From the NCBI GenBank assembly GCA_033980235.1, contig CM067062.1, forward strand, positions 6,015,696 to 6,079,695: a stretch of DNA of 64,000 nucleotides. The letters run 5' to 3'. Position numbers and translations under genes: made by a program. Of the stretch, positions 1 through 12,920 are shown in pieces. The notes under the pieces were generated by a model. The model was given only the letters and a program-made list of their open reading frames with translations, did not search any database and was not told where the DNA came from. The first letter of the stretch is position 1. Every line of letters begins with the position of its first letter. This DNA comes from Diadema setosum. Its lineage: Eukaryota; Echinodermata; Echinoidea; Diadematoida; Diadematidae.

Positions 1-979
1 CATGTTCATCTAAATCATATTTTGATAGTGATGTAGAGACCTGTACTGAAATTACCCAACATTACCTGCCCTAATCCATGAGCAGTTTTAATCTCTTTAT
101 CCATGAACACTCAAATTGGTTATTTGGTTTATATTGGTGGCCTTGATGACATTGTTGAAGACACGAGTGGGACATTTTTATTGTTATGCTTCAATTTTTT
201 CTTCAATATGATGTAACATTATGTATGTATATATATATATATATAATCTATTACAAACACACTCGAGGGGACGGACAAATCACAGGTAACGCGCCTTGGA
301 AAAAAAAAAACTAAATAAAAATCAAACGACAACATGGAAGGTAATAGTTGATAATCGCCATAATCGCGCAGAGTGCTTTTGAAATTACCCTTATTGATAT
401 CTACCTGTAGTGGTCATGGATGCAACCATTTCCAATGACCTAATCAGAATATGCGACAAGTTTCACAAGAATACGAGGCGAGACTCGTCAGAATACAAGA
501 CAAGTTTCAACACCAAATACCAACATGCCATAATTTAATTTTACTCTATTGATAGCCGAAAAGGATTAAATTTACATCTATGGAGCCATATTATTGGAGA
601 CCACAAGCATTATTTCATAACAATTATGCATAAAGACATTTTCAATCGTATCTTTCTTTGCGTTTGTACGTTTCAGTGTGATGTCAATATCACTTCTTCT
701 TTTTTCTAGTACGTGTTAAAGTTCCGTTTGAGACATATTGGAATATTTCAGTATATTACAATACCATTGTGACTGTCATTTTGACTTTCAATAAATTTTG
801 GCTGATTTGACGAATTCGCTCAACTGAGTTGAATTCAAGAATACGAATTATTGCTTTTCACCCTGCATGGGTTTAATCTCCCGCTTCGCGTTGGAGCACA
901 ATACTTCACCATTTCAGTATATGAACATGTTAAGGAGTTTCCGTTCATACAGGACATTTATAGATGTCCGAAACCTTCA
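1..979. other. intergenic, no gene seen
   Basis: AT-rich sequence with a short (AT)n run near 226-246. No convincing coding region, RNA gene or transposon terminus was recognised. Confidence 0.5.
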
Positions 980-2465
980 AAGACCTTCAGCACCCTCGAA
1001 ATAGGGTAAGACCATCAATTTATTTTAAAAATGTTACCATTAAGAAAAAATATATTGACATTGGAATTTCTGCCACTTATTTTGGCTGTCATCTTGGACG
1101 TCTAAAAACCCTAAAGAATGGACGAATTTCAACAACCAAGTTTCGAGGGTGCTGAATAGGGCCTAAAATCTACCAATTTTTGAGAGTTATTTTGGCGGTC
1201 ATCTTGGACATCTCAAAACCCTTAAAAAAAGAACACGAAAGTTGCATCAACCAGGTTCGGATTCAGCACCCTCGAAATAGAGTGAAACCGCCACTTGTTT
1301 TCAATTTCACACCATTCAGAAGGTAATATAGGGCTCACATGGAAATTTTCGTTTTTGACGGCCATTTAGGGACCATTCTGGCGGCCATCTTTATTATCTC
1401 AAAACCCTCAAGGAAGTAAGAGCTGTATACTGGAGCTTCAAATTCAGCAAACTCAAAATAGTGTAAAACCACCAACTGTTTTATATTTTACACAATTTAG
1501 AAGGAAATAGGGGTCTACATATGAATTTCCGTTTTTCGCGGTCATTTTTGGCGACCATCTTTATCATCTCAAAACCCTTAAGGATGCAAGAGTTGTATCC
1601 TGAGCTTCAGATTCAGCACACTCAAAATAAGATAAAAACCACCAATTGCTTTCAAATTGTCACCATTTAGAAGGAAATACATGGGAACTTCCGTTTTGGG
1701 CGGCCATTTTAACGGCCATATTGACTATCTCAAAATCTTCAACAATGCAGGAGTTGCACCATCTAGATTCTGATTCAGCACCCTCGAAATAGGGTAAAAA
1801 AAATCAATTGTTTTCAATTTCTCACCATTTAAAAATAAATACGTGGGGATTTTCGGTTTTGTTGGCCATTTTGGCGGCCATCTTGAATATCTCTAAAGCT
1901 TCATGGATGCATGAGTTGCATCATCCAGATTGGGATTCAGCACCCTCGAAATAGGGTAAAACCATCAATTGTTTTCAATATCTCACCTTTTAGAATGAAA
2001 TACGTGGGAATTTCCAGTTTTAATTGGCGGCCATTTTGGCGGCCATCTTGAATAGGCCTATCTCAAAAACTTCATGGATGCAAGAGTTGCATCATACAGA
2101 TTGGGATTCAGCACCCTCGAAATAGGGTAAAACCATCAATTATTTTTAATTTCTCAACACTTAGAAGGAAATACATGGGAATTTCCGGTTTTAATTGGCG
2201 TTCATTTTGGCGGCCATCTTGAATATCTCTAAAACTTCATGGATGCAAGAGTTGCATCATCCAGATTCGGATTCAGCACCCTCGAAATAGGGTAAAACCA
2301 TCAATTGTTTTCAATGTCTCACCTTTTAGAAGGAAATACGTGGGAATTTCCGGTTTTGGCGGCCATTTTGGCGGCCATCTTGAATATCTCAAAATCCTCA
2401 AGGATGCAAGAGTTGCATCATCCGAATTCGGATTCAGCACCCCCGAAATAGGGTAAAACCATCAA
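980..2465. repeat. ~165-bp tandem satellite, about 9 copies
   Basis: A phrase of the form CAGCACCCTCGAAATAGGGT recurs near 988, 1264, 1445, 1615, 1776, 1939, 2109, 2275 and 2435, mostly 160-180 bp apart. Each unit also carries a CACCATTTAGAAGGAAATAC segment and a GGCGGCCATTTTGGCGGCCA segment. The 3' units are more alike than the 5' ones, and one unit near 1140 is shortened. It is non-coding: the 63-codon ORF at 964-1155 simply reads through the repeat. It could be the internal array of a non-autonomous transposon, but I found no termini. Confidence 0.9.
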
Positions 2466-3822
2466 AAAACATTGGGTGGACGGTAAAACAAGGTTCAGCC
2501 TCTGGCACCCAGACTATTACCTGACATTATACAGAAATGCAATGCAGCCAAAAGAAAAAAAAAAAGTGATCATTTGATGAATAAGCCAGTTAACAGTTCC
2601 AATCTGAGCATGTGCAGTTAAAGATCATTGCAGACCATCTCTTGAAATGGATTTGCAATTGAGGTATTCAAAACCTACATCGGGTTTCATGACAACTGCG
2701 TTATAAATGAACCAGGTGCAGATTGGTATTTACAGGTGAATGTGCATTCTTTTCAGCAACATTAACAAATTCATTCATGCATTCATGCAGCATATATAGA
2801 CATGTAAATTACCACTTCTTGCATGGCTGTTTTCAACTGCTCTCTTGAAGACTATTCCATGTATTTCAAAGTCTGTGGTTGGAGAGGTCATTGCAGACTA
2901 GTGCTAAGTGTGAACTGGCTTATCGCTACAAAAACCTCAGTGTCATGTAAACCCTTAAAATTGATGATCTTCAGGTGAACTGCAATAGTAAAGAGAAATG
3001 AATAACTTAGCATCAGGCTCAAGGGGTTCAAAATTGAAACCGAGAAAACTTAGCAGGGCAGGGCCATGAAAATGAATATGTCCAAACGCACATTTCTTTT
3101 TATCTTTTGTTACATTAGCCAATTTGTTTCTGCATTTACCTCTTCTCAACACAAGTTATAAGAATATGTCAAGTCTGGTACGCGTTTCCATGCAGGCTAA
3201 TAAACATGATAAAATAATCTAGATGCTAAGTTTGTTTTTGACGTACATTACCTCTGTTTGATCGAATAGGACACAAACAGAATAATTCATTTTGTTTTGA
3301 ATCTGATTATTTTGCTCTGTTTGTATTCATGTGTCAGTCTGCTCTTGGGTGAGATTATAACTGACGTATCATTTTGTAATTCACATCCCATAGGTCTAAG
3401 ATATGAGGATAAACAGTGATTTTCCGCTTCAGCTATAAGAGAGTTGCATATTCATGTTGTATCCAAACATTTAATGGGTGGAAACACACTGTGGTTATCA
3501 GCCACGGAACTGTCACCATTATTCATACGCAGTTGCTATTACTATTAGAGATGTGAGATGTATGGTTGTTGTTTTGTGCCAGAAGCCATTATGCTAGAGT
3601 AGAAGAAAGATATTTAGAGAATTCTTTCAGATTTGGGATAAATGAACAAACAGGTGACACTACAAACAAAATGACTTTGTGTCTCGTCTTTCTTTTCCCC
3701 TTCTCAACCCCTCTCTCTCATTTTAATTTTCTATTTCGTCCACATTATTTTTTATCTGATGATGTTTCTTGCGGCCCGAAGTGTGCATTAAATCATCCCC
3801 CTTTGTGACGTATTGAATTACT

Positions 3823-3830
3823 GACGTCAC
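3823..3830 (+). promoter_or_regulatory. conserved CRE-like palindrome TGACGTCA
   Basis: An exact TGACGTCA lies in a well-conserved stretch (ATTGAATTACTGACGTCACT) that is shared with segment B near 17954. It matches the CREB/ATF consensus. Function is inferred only from conservation between diverged duplicates. Confidence 0.35.
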
Positions 3831-4515
3831 TTGTTATAACGGAAGAGCTTGAGGTGATGCATTTAGTTTCATATTGAATGATCAAGAAGCAGTACATCGT
3901 AACCCATACTTAGAAATTTGAAGTTAACTGAAATTCCTTGATAATTATTCGTATAACATAACATCCAAGTATATTTGATAAAATATATGTATTTGATCAA
4001 TAATCATTGAATAACCAATAGGAGGATACACCCTATAGGCACTGCTTCTTCAGCATTCCTCCCCATCTCCTGCATTTTCTAAACTTCATGTTTTTGCGCT
4101 TTTCTTTATCACCCTATCAATTGTATGTCCATAAATTTCCTTTATCATATTTTGTAATGTTGATGTATATATGTACTTATATCTTCTGTGAAAAAAAAAG
4201 GTATTTGCAAGTTTTGTTGGAGATGGGAAAATAAATGAATAAATGAATGAAAGTCATGCCGACTGTAAGACTAGTTTCGCCCATTCATTGAGCTGTTAAT
4301 AGCTAAAATTTGTGAATGTCTTCAAAAGTATATATCTTTGAGGATGTTTCGGTCATGTTATATATCAAGCTCTTATTACACAAAATATTTTATTTGTAGT
4401 CATCAGAGTAGAGCACGTCAGGTAAATGTTGGCATTGTATATAAAGCTTTCATATTCTTAGGCATCCTTGTACAGTCCTGTACAACACGCTATATACGCT
4501 CGTACATGATGATAA

Positions 4516-5656
4516 AGGCCGTGTCACACCATTCCGGGCAAGCTACGCGGGCTTGTGGCGAGGAGGTAGTTTCCAGCACGTAGAAGATTTTCAGCGGGCG
4601 AACAAGAATGTTTGCAATTTTCATTCATGCCTTGTCATACCGTACGGGGGAACTTCTGCGGCTTGACTTGCGGGGAAACAAATTTACTCCCCGGAGCTCT
4701 CCGCAGTTGGTCCGCACCTGACAGTATCTAGCGCGTAGTTGCCCGGAGGTGCTCACGCAAGTCCGATTTAACCGCAGCCAAGTTTTGAGCATGACCAAAA
4801 CTTTTTCCCGGTGAGTCGCGGGAATGCCCGCAGAGGTCCATGCAGAACGCCAGTAGGAGACCCTTAGGCCCGAATTCACGAAGGTGGTACAAATAAAACC
4901 ATGGTTTAAACCATGGACAAAAACCATGGAGCGCCAAGTGTCGCACGGAATATTTCGTTACGAAATTGGTCATTTCGTCGACAAAATGACCGTTTCGTTA
5001 ACGAAATTATCATGTCGTGGACGAAATGTTCATTTAGTTACAAACTGTTGTCATTTCATTACAAAATAATGATTTCATCGACGAAATGACTGAATTCGTA
5101 ACGAAATATTCCATGCGACACTTGGCGCTCCATGGTTTTTGTCCATGGTTTAAACCATGGTTTCATTTGTACCACCTTTGTGAATTCGGGCCTTAGTGGC
5201 AGTACTTCCCAGGCAATTCCCACGCAGGTACTTCGCAGTCCCGTATGCAGCCAAGATAATGGAATTCTGTGAGATTTCAGCCATTGCATTAAAGGAATTC
5301 CTTCACTGAGTTGTCAGCCCCCACGCGACTGGTACAAAGGTCACACAGTATACTCGCAAGTATAACGCGTCCAGCAAGTAAGACACATGCGCTGACTCGC
5401 ACAAATCCTTTTCCGCCCTCAGGAATGTCCGGTATGCTAGAAAATCCCTACACGTAACAAGCCCGAGTAGCTTGCCCGGAAAGGTGTGACAGGGCCTAAA
5501 CACGGTTGCGTGTAAAAAAAAATATGCGTGTGCACCTCCGGGCGACTACTTTTGAGATACATGCTAGGTACTGTCATGTGCGGATCTATACGGGAACCTC
5601 CGGGTAGTCAAAATTGTTCTTTGCAAGTCGCACACAAGGCTGGTGTGACACGGCCT
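4516..5656. mobile_element. TAA-flanked inverted-repeat DNA transposon (PIF/Harbinger-like, non-autonomous)
   Basis: The left end reads AGGCCGTGTCACACC and the right end is its exact reverse complement, with TAA directly on both sides (4513-4515 and 5657-5659). The paralogous segment B near 18410 reads straight through with a single TAA, so it is an empty site. A second internal GTGTGACAGGGCC end lies near 5485-5495, suggesting nested or rearranged copies. No transposase is visible. The 3-bp TWA target duplication is typical of PIF/Harbinger; the family assignment is an inference. Confidence 0.75.
4867..5192. mobile_element. 326-bp MITE with ~110-bp inverted arms, TTA target duplication
   Basis: Both ends read GGCCCGAATTCAC followed by an AAGGTGGTAC-like stretch, in opposite orientation, and arm homology continues for about 110 bp (ACCATGGTTTAAACCATGG, then GCGCCAAGTGTCGC). 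TTA flanks both sides (4864-4866 and 5193-5195). The centre is made of short repeats of CGTTACGAAAT and CATTTCGTCGAC type. It is nested inside the larger element and does not encode a protein. Confidence 0.85.
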
Positions 5657-6187
5657 TAAAATTATTACACTATACTGGAGTAGTTAAGACAAAACGTCTG
5701 TACACCAGTGCTCCGATTGAAGATGAATGCTGACATGATTTACATTCATATACAATTCATTTACGTTTTTCTATCGACAGTAAAACCGAAATTTCAGCAT
5801 TTCGTTATGATTAATTCCTCCTCATCGTAACACTGAGAAATCTGACCATCCATCTATGGCTTTATATTATATACCATTTGTAGTCCGCTTCTATGCACTA
5901 CTGGTGTCTCTCCTCTCTTTGCAAGAACTCTATCAGTCTAGGGTTCAGCACTTCACCCGGATGTATAACTTTATTCAAATGATAATAAGCCTGTGTACCC
6001 AAATAACTTGTATATTGGTCTGTTCATGCTACTCTTTGGTTCTTCTGGATATATAGTTTGTATGTTTATTGTTGTTGTATGCTTCAATCATTTCACAATT
6101 TTCTACTTTCCTGCGTTTGATTTCGATGTGTCTTGGCAAAAATCTAATTAAATCAGTAGCACATTTTGAGAACTTTGTTTCCATGTC

Positions 6188-6190
<3 letters not shown>

Positions 6191-6240
<50 letters not shown>
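6191..6240. repeat. (GT)n microsatellite
   Basis: An uninterrupted GT dinucleotide run of about 50 bp. The ORF across it (poly Cys-Val) is an artefact of the repeat. Confidence 0.97.
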
Positions 6241-6242
<2 letters not shown>

Positions 6243-7245
6243 TTATGTGTAAAAGCGAGTTCCCGTGTATGCGTAAGGGTTAATGTTTGTAGGTGTGTTT
6301 ATTGTTGATGCTTGATTGAAATTATGAGGTGGATTTATTAATCTTCACAGAAAATTTCCTGGTAGAGATGGGCTGGTATTTTTGGTGAACTTGCGAGGCA
6401 ACAATGGAATGATGTAAGGGGAAGTTGAAAATATAACAAAGAAAAATAAATATAATTTATGATATATGTATTATAGGGCCTACACAATGGTAGAAATAAA
6501 TAACTTTATTGAAATGAACAAGAAGACAAAACTGCCAACCGATATTGATGACACACAATCCATTTAAATAAAGAAGAAAGACAGAAACAACGTCTTCTTT
6601 TTCCTTCACACCAAATCGACAAAAAAAGAAATAAACCATTTCACTTCTTAATAAGTCAACTTATACGAACAAACACTACAGATATTTCAATGTAACCAAG
6701 CAAGAATCAGATAAATTACTTTATTTAAAAGTTTCTCTTTTTTCGAAATTGAGATGTGGATCACAAAAACACATTAAACTCAAATTAGATGAGGTGACGA
6801 TATCACAAATCTTCCGTTAGTTGGTATATTAAAACCGTGGACTTTTGTCATTAGTTTTGCTTTATACCACGTCGAATATAAAAAGAAGAAATAGTTAAAT
6901 GAGTACGATTGCACCTCTAGAATAATATATGTTCAATTGAAGGACAAAGAGACCATTCTTTTGTTGACATGCTAAGTCAATTGATTTTACTGAAGAAAAG
7001 TTGGTGGAGGTCCATGTGCCTCATACTATCACCTCATCAAAATTTTTAGATATTACATATTGTATTACTGTTACTGCTTATTTTATTCAAACTTTGCATT
7101 GATCATCCCAAAATATAGTTTCCCTAGGTTTTAGTCAACTTTGCAATTATCGACCTTTCATCGAACGAGAGCAACAACCCATTGTTTCGAAGTTAAATCA
7201 TATCTTTGCACAAACCGGAATCTTTACAAAACCAATCCATCCGGT

Positions 7246-7446
7246 ATGGCTGATTCTCCACTCTCGCTTCTCCCTCAAGTCTCGACGTCCGTTCCTACCA
7301 AAGGCCTTCGTCGTCGACGTCCGACCGTGTTCACCGAATGGCAGCTCGAGAGGCTGAAGGCTGAATTCGACATCGACTGATATCCCGACATCGTTTCAAG
7401 AGAGAAAATGGGTGCTACTCTGGGCCTTAATAAAGACAGATTACAA
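7246..7446 (+). pseudogene. pmar1-like homeobox relic 1 (exon 1 only)
   Basis: This copy starts MADSPLSLLPQVSTSVPTKG and then gives the N-terminal two thirds of a homeodomain nearly identical to the intact copy at 37536. Codon 45, CGA (Arg) in the intact copy, is TGA here (7378-7380) and stops translation at 44 residues. Past the stop the reading frame still resembles the family (YPDIVSREK, then GLNKDRLQ). The splice donor, GTATGT in the intact gene, is degraded to GTTTTT, and no exon 2 (VWFQNRR) follows. About 100 bp from 7277 to 7377 are identical to the intact gene, although its flanks are diverged. It is a pseudogene by nonsense mutation, lost donor and missing exon. Confidence 0.9.
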
Positions 7447-7753
7447 GTTTTTTAAAAAAAGGAAAAGGCATCTGAACATCACAATCTTTCTACATCAGCA
7501 AAACATCTCTGCTCTTTGACCGTGGTTGTTTTCTCAGATTTGAAAAATATCACAACGGAAGGATAAATGACAGAATTTTCTATATTATAACCAAATATTG
7601 TCTTATTTTACTCAGATTCTCTTCGAAGTGATGCTTCAACATGCTTTTGTTTACATCTTACTCTTAAAAAAGGTAATCTCAGCTCAATGTCGCATGAGTC
7701 GACATTCCGTTATGAGCTGTGATTTTCAGATAGATGCATAGTGTTTGAGATGT

Positions 7754-7780
7754 GGGGAAAACCCACTTCTCTAAATATAG
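7754..7780 (+). promoter_or_regulatory. conserved GGGGAAAACCC plus TATA-like segment, copy A
   Basis: GAGATGTGGGGAAAACCC is followed by CTTCTCTAAATATAG. Segment B carries the same block at 20396-20427, with a better TATA box (CTATAAATAC). GGGGAAAACCC resembles an NF-kB/Rel site. The promoter role is an inference; no downstream gene is left in either segment. Confidence 0.3.
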
Positions 7781-8000
7781 AGGCTCGCAGTGCAAAGGTC
7801 ACGGTAGATACAGTCATTCCCCTGAATTGCCCGACCATTTTGTCAGTGCTCCGCAATATCTCTTTCCAAAAAGTAATTCTTTGCTTTTTGTTTCGGTCTT
7901 CAATCTAATTTGTGTTTACACCTCTCCTCGTGCTGAACAGACAACAGGTTGTAATTCGATCCATGTCTAAATGTACTTCAGAACCAGACATAAATCAGAA

Positions 8001-8979
8001 ACACTGAACCCGGAAGTGCAGCATACTTGGTGAGCGTGCATGATATAACGATATGAATACATGCATGGTACTTGTTCACGTAGTTTACAAACAATGCATG
8101 CTTATCAAATAAGTTTAGAATTGATTTCCCTTGTTTGTTTGGCCAACATTTCTGTTACGATTTTGCCTCTTCTGTTCAACATGATTAACCCCACAACCTG
8201 CATGTATGTTAAAGTTTGTAATGTAGATAATAGTACTCCAAACAGAACAACTAACATAGCTTGTTAAAATACATGTAATGCTGTTTCAAAAAGGATATTA
8301 CTCGTTATCTCCGCTGGAAATAAATCAGTCTTTGAGGACTTTATCACAAATAAATGTAAATAGATAGTTTGGGGAGTAAGAGACGTGAGTAGAACTTGAT
8401 ACAAGTAAAACCTATTTAGGACTTCCGTTTTTAGTTATCATCAGTTGCCTGCTCAATCACTAATTCCTTTACATATGACTTAAACAACTGAAACACAAGA
8501 GAGACCCTAGGTGGCTAGTCGTGCTTATAGAATCTTATGAACTCCGTTAGTGTCTATACAGACAAGGGAAAAATGACTCGAAGAGCGTTTGTTGTGAATG
8601 TGCACCTAGTTGCTTTATGAAATGATAAGTTTGACATATATCTTTCCTTAAGTTAACATGACAACAACATTTTAGGGAGCTGGTAAGGTTGTAAGATTTG
8701 TAAGATTTGTAAGATTTTATTGACTCTATCGACCCCCTCTCGGGGTATGAGAGTACAAACATATTTACAATGTATGAATACAAAAATATAAGTGATAATG
8801 TACATGTACGTGTGAAAATAACAGATATAAATAAATATGTTTACAAAACAAGGCGTAAAGGACGTTTAACTACTCTACCACTACGTGTACAAACATTCAC
8901 ATCTACTTTACTTTCTACAAAAATACTGTCTTTCTTCTTTGGTATTGAAGAGAACTGAAACATAATAATTCTGACAAAT
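8001..8979. other. no gene seen; possible LINE tail
   Basis: Low-complexity AT-rich sequence. Around 8690-8960 there is a triplicated TTGTAAGATT stretch and a long A-rich or T-rich tract before the reverse-transcriptase fragment. No coding exon was recognised. Confidence 0.35.
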
Positions 8980-9504
8980 TTGGCTAGTTTTTTCAAATGG
9001 CAAGCATTAGTTGAATTGAATAATTTGGCCATGTTGCAAAAAGCTCTTGATGCTGTAGATAGTTATTGTCAGACATGGCACTTGACTGTAAATGCAAGCA
9101 AGACTAAAATTGTTATTTTCTCCCGTGGGAAGGTTAGAAGAATTCCTGAATTCGTTTATGCTGGTGATCCACTTGAGGTTGTACGGATGACTTTGTGTAC
9201 CTTGGAGTTAAATTCAATTATAATGGTAGTTTTAAAAAGGCAATTTCTAAACAAGTCACACAAGCTAGAAAAGCACTCTATAGCATGTTGGTCAAGGCTA
9301 AAAAGTTACAGCTCTCTGTGGACACACAGTGCCACCTATTTGATCATCTTGTTTTACCTGTTTTACTCTATGGTTGTGAAGTCTGGGGTTATGAGTGCAT
9401 AGACCAAATTGAAATTTTCCATAGGAAATTCTTAAGAAAAATTTTGCTTGTGAACAAATGTACTCCTGATTGTATGGTTTATGGCGAAACTGGACGTGGA
9501 GTAA
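8980..9504 (+). pseudogene. LINE reverse-transcriptase C-terminal fragment
   Basis: The translation shows the region after the RT active site of a non-LTR retrotransposon. It has a LQKALDAVDSYCQTWHL stretch, then VNASKTKIVIFSRGK, then (after a frameshift near 9181) DDFVYLGVKF, QVTQARKALY, LPVLLYGCEVWGYE and IEIFHRKFLRKILLVNK, and it reaches the assembly gap at MVYGETGRG. The YADD catalytic box and everything upstream are absent, so it is 5'-truncated, and the frameshift makes it dead. The family is CR1/RTE-like by general appearance; I cannot place it exactly. It has a different sequence and orientation from the LINE at 14-16 kb. Confidence 0.8.
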
Positions 9505-9704
9505 NNNNNNNNNNNNNNNNNNNNNNNNNNNNNNNNNNNNNNNNNNNNNNNNNNNNNNNNNNNNNNNNNNNNNNNNNNNNNNNNNNNNNNNNNNNNNNNN
9601 NNNNNNNNNNNNNNNNNNNNNNNNNNNNNNNNNNNNNNNNNNNNNNNNNNNNNNNNNNNNNNNNNNNNNNNNNNNNNNNNNNNNNNNNNNNNNNNNNNNN
9701 NNNN
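9505..9704. other. assembly gap (200 N)
   Basis: Exactly 200 N characters, a conventional placeholder length. The RT fragment runs into it, so the end of that ORF is unknown. Confidence 0.99.
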
Positions 9705-9784
9705 GTGCATGTGCCACGCCATTCACATGGATATTCGTATGCTTATAAGGAGTTTAATTATGTCGAAAAGTTAAAGTAATTTAT

Positions 9785-12700
9785 CAGGGGCGTCACCAGC
9801 TTTTTTTCAAGGGGGGTGCGTTTTGACACTAAATGTAACGATTTTTTTTTACAGACATTTGGAATATAGGAAGCTCTCAATCCCTAGACTTTTACTGTTT
9901 TCCTTTGTTAGGGAAACTAAGCGGGGAAAGGGCACCGGCATAGCTAGGATTTCATCTTGGGGGGGGGGGGGGGGTGTTAGTATGCGAGGGAGCGAGCAAG
10001 GGGGGGGGAGGATGTGGAAGTGCCTGTTGCAATTTGATGCATGTTTTGCTTGTTGTGGGAGGGGGTTGTCCCCCCTATAAATGGATTATGGAACAACAGT
10101 GTGAAACGACAAATTACTGGCAGCAATATCAGGAGAATGGCATAACGACTACATGCGAGCAAGCGGAGCGAGCGAGCTTGAAAATTTTGACATTTTACAG
10201 TCCAAAAACTGCCGTTTGTAGCCATATTTGTTTGTTTTGGAAATTAAGGGGGGGGGGGGGCGCACCGGGCGCAACTGCTGGCAATTACTGGCAGCAACAT
10301 CAGATGGATGGCATAACAATTAAATGCGAGCGAGCAAAGAGAGCGAGCTTGAAAATTGTGACATTTTACAGAGCAAAGACTGCCATTTGGAGCCATATTT
10401 TTTCGCTCTGGAAATAAAGGGGGCGCGCACCGGCGCAACTGCCGGCAATTACTGGCAACAACATCAGGAGAATTGCATAACAATTAAATGCGAGCGAGCG
10501 GAGCGAGCGAGCTTGAAATTTTTTGACATTTTACAGTAAAATAAAAACCCTGCCGTTTGTAGCTATATTTTTTTCGCTTTGGAATTTAAGGGGGGGGGGG
10601 GACGCATCGGGCGCAACTGCTGGCAATTACTGGCAGCAATATCAAGAGAGCTTAACGATTACATGCAAGCGAGCGGAATGAGGGAGCTTGAAAATTTTAC
10701 ATTTTACAGTCCAAAAACTGCCGTTCTTTGCAATATTTTTTCGCTTCAAAAATTAAGGGGAGGGGGCACCGGGCGGAACTGCTGGCAATTACTGGCAGCA
10801 ACATCAGCCGAATTGCATAACGATTAAATGCGAGCGAGCTTTAAAATTTTTCATTTTACAGTCCAAAAACTGCCGTTCTTAGCCATGTTTTTTCGCTTTG
10901 GAAATAAAGGGGGGCGCACCGGGCGCAACTGCTGGCAATTACTGGCAGCAACATCAGGTGAACTGCATAACGATTCAATACGAGCGAGCGAAGAGAGCGA
11001 GCTTGACAATTTTGACATTTTACAGTAAAAAAGCTGCCGTTTGTAGCTATATTTGTTCGCTTTGAAAATTAAGGGGGGGGGGGCGCACCGGGCGCAACTG
11101 CTGACAATTACTGGCAGTAACATCAGAAGAAGTGCACCAAGATTAAATGTGAGCGAGCTTGAAAATTGTGACATTTTACAGTCCAAAAACTGCCGTTTGA
11201 AGCTATATCTTTTTTGCTTTCGAAATAAAGGGGGCGCACCGGGTGCAACTGCTGGAAATATCAGGAGAATTTAAATGCGAGCGAGCGGAGCGAGCGAGAT
11301 TGAAAATTGTGACATTTTACAGTCCCCAAACTGCCGTCTGTGGCTATATTTTTTCGCTTTGGAAATTAAGGGGGGAGGCGCACCGGGCACAACTGCCGGC
11401 AATTACTGGCAGCAACTTCAGGAGAATGGCAGTACGACTAAATGCGAGAGAGCGGAGCGAGCGAGCTTGAAAATTTTGACATTTTAGAGTCCAACAACTG
11501 CCGTTTGAAGCTATATTTTTTTCGCTTTTGAAATTAAGATGGGGTGGGGGACGCCCGGTGCGCCCCCCCCCCTTGATCCGCCACTGGTAGTGAAGGGTGT
11601 CGGTTTATGTTCATGACTGGGAGAGGTATGACCAGCGAGGTGGCGTCGAAGTTACCAAGTGGGGGAAGGATGTCCAAAATCTGCTCTTTAGAGCATCCCC
11701 TTATTGCGCGTGTTTGTTTGTGTGTGTGTATTATATACATATAAAAGTTAGGAATTAGCCCAGGTCAAGTCTTTTTATTGGCAATGCAAGACATTTTTAT
11801 ATAGACTAGTATGTAAAGCAACACTGCAAAATCAATGATCTAGCTTTGATATAACGAAGCGTAAGGTACAAAGGTGTACATTCTACATCACATTGCGCAA
11901 CATTGTAGCGACTCTTTTTGCCGTTCGGATGTTTTGAGTACACTGCGCACATCCTGCTTATATGCAGAATGCCAACCAGGAATCACGCTGAATCACAATC
12001 TTTTGTCGGGTCCGGGCTTTTTGAACAATGTTTCACACTATATACCTATTTAATTATGGTTAAAAGAAATCATAGAAAAATATCTTATTTCTTGATCACC
12101 CTTTCATTCAAAAGCAATTTACTAACCCTTGAATTACTATTTTGGTAAGTCTTTTTTTTTTACCAGCGGATGGAGGGGGGGGGGGGGAGGGGCCTCCGTA
12201 GTTACGCCACTGCTTTTGGGTAAAATAATTGGACAGATTTCTAACAAAAAAGCAAGAAAATCTTTTCATCGCGGGAATTATGATTATGTGGGATGGGGCA
12301 AATGGTGCGCTTGCCTTCCAATATTTTTATGGGGGCAACATTTTTGTTTTCTTTCAAAAGCAAGAAAATCTTCTCATGTCGGGAATCATTAATTATGGGG
12401 GGGGGGGCAAAATCAAAATATGCTTGCTCCAAATTTTTATGGAGTTAACTTTTTGTTTTTCTGTCAATCTTTTTTTCTGGAATTATGGAATTATGGAGGG
12501 GGGGGGTGGGCAAAATGATACGCTTGCCCCTCCATTTTCTTTTTTTTTAAACGAGGATAAGGCTTGCTCTTGGGCTGGCAATATGGATTGGTCAGAAGTA
12601 ACGTACATAATTATACCCGATACATACTTGTAAGTAGCACACGTACATGCAAACGTGTACGTGCTCCGTATCGTACGGATGTAAAGTACGGTCGATAAAT

Positions 12701-12878
12701 AGTAAACACTGTATAGAATACTAGTAGATATGTATAAAATCAGTGCTGCCAGATCCAGAGGTGCGAACTTGTTTTTGCCCACGATTTTTTTTTTTTTTTT
12801 TTTTTGTCCCTGGTGCAAAAAAAAAAATAGAAAAGAATAATTATTTAGCGTCCGGCGTTGAGGTCGCTCGCAGACTGA

Positions 12879-12920
<42 letters not shown>

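Larger units (their letters stand above)
2950..8000 (+). repeat. duplicated segment A (pmar1-cluster unit)
   Basis: Stretches of this segment match segment B in the same order. 3114-3310 matches 17049-17230, 3730-3870 matches 17840-17990, 4240-4515 matches 18140-18410, 5657-6000 matches 18415-18700, and 7620-7970 matches 20240-20650. The homeobox relic at 7246 corresponds to the one at 18725. The part around 6060-6560, a (GT)n run followed by a recognisable non-coding stretch, also matches 39110-39535 downstream of the intact 37.5-kb gene. This indicates an ancient tandem unit made of gene, 3' flank and next gene. Identity is clearly partial by eye, so the duplication is old. Confidence 0.8.

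Noticed and set aside
980..2465. CRISPR-like regular repeats
   Set aside because: Whole 165-bp units are repeated with no short-repeat/unique-spacer structure, and the genome is eukaryotic.
6069..6308. Poly Cys-Val ORF
   Set aside because: Translation of a (GT)n microsatellite.
9974..11487. ORFs of 66-147 codons across the G-rich tandem array
   Set aside because: Both strands are open because of the repeat composition; no domain, and stops fall at unit indels.
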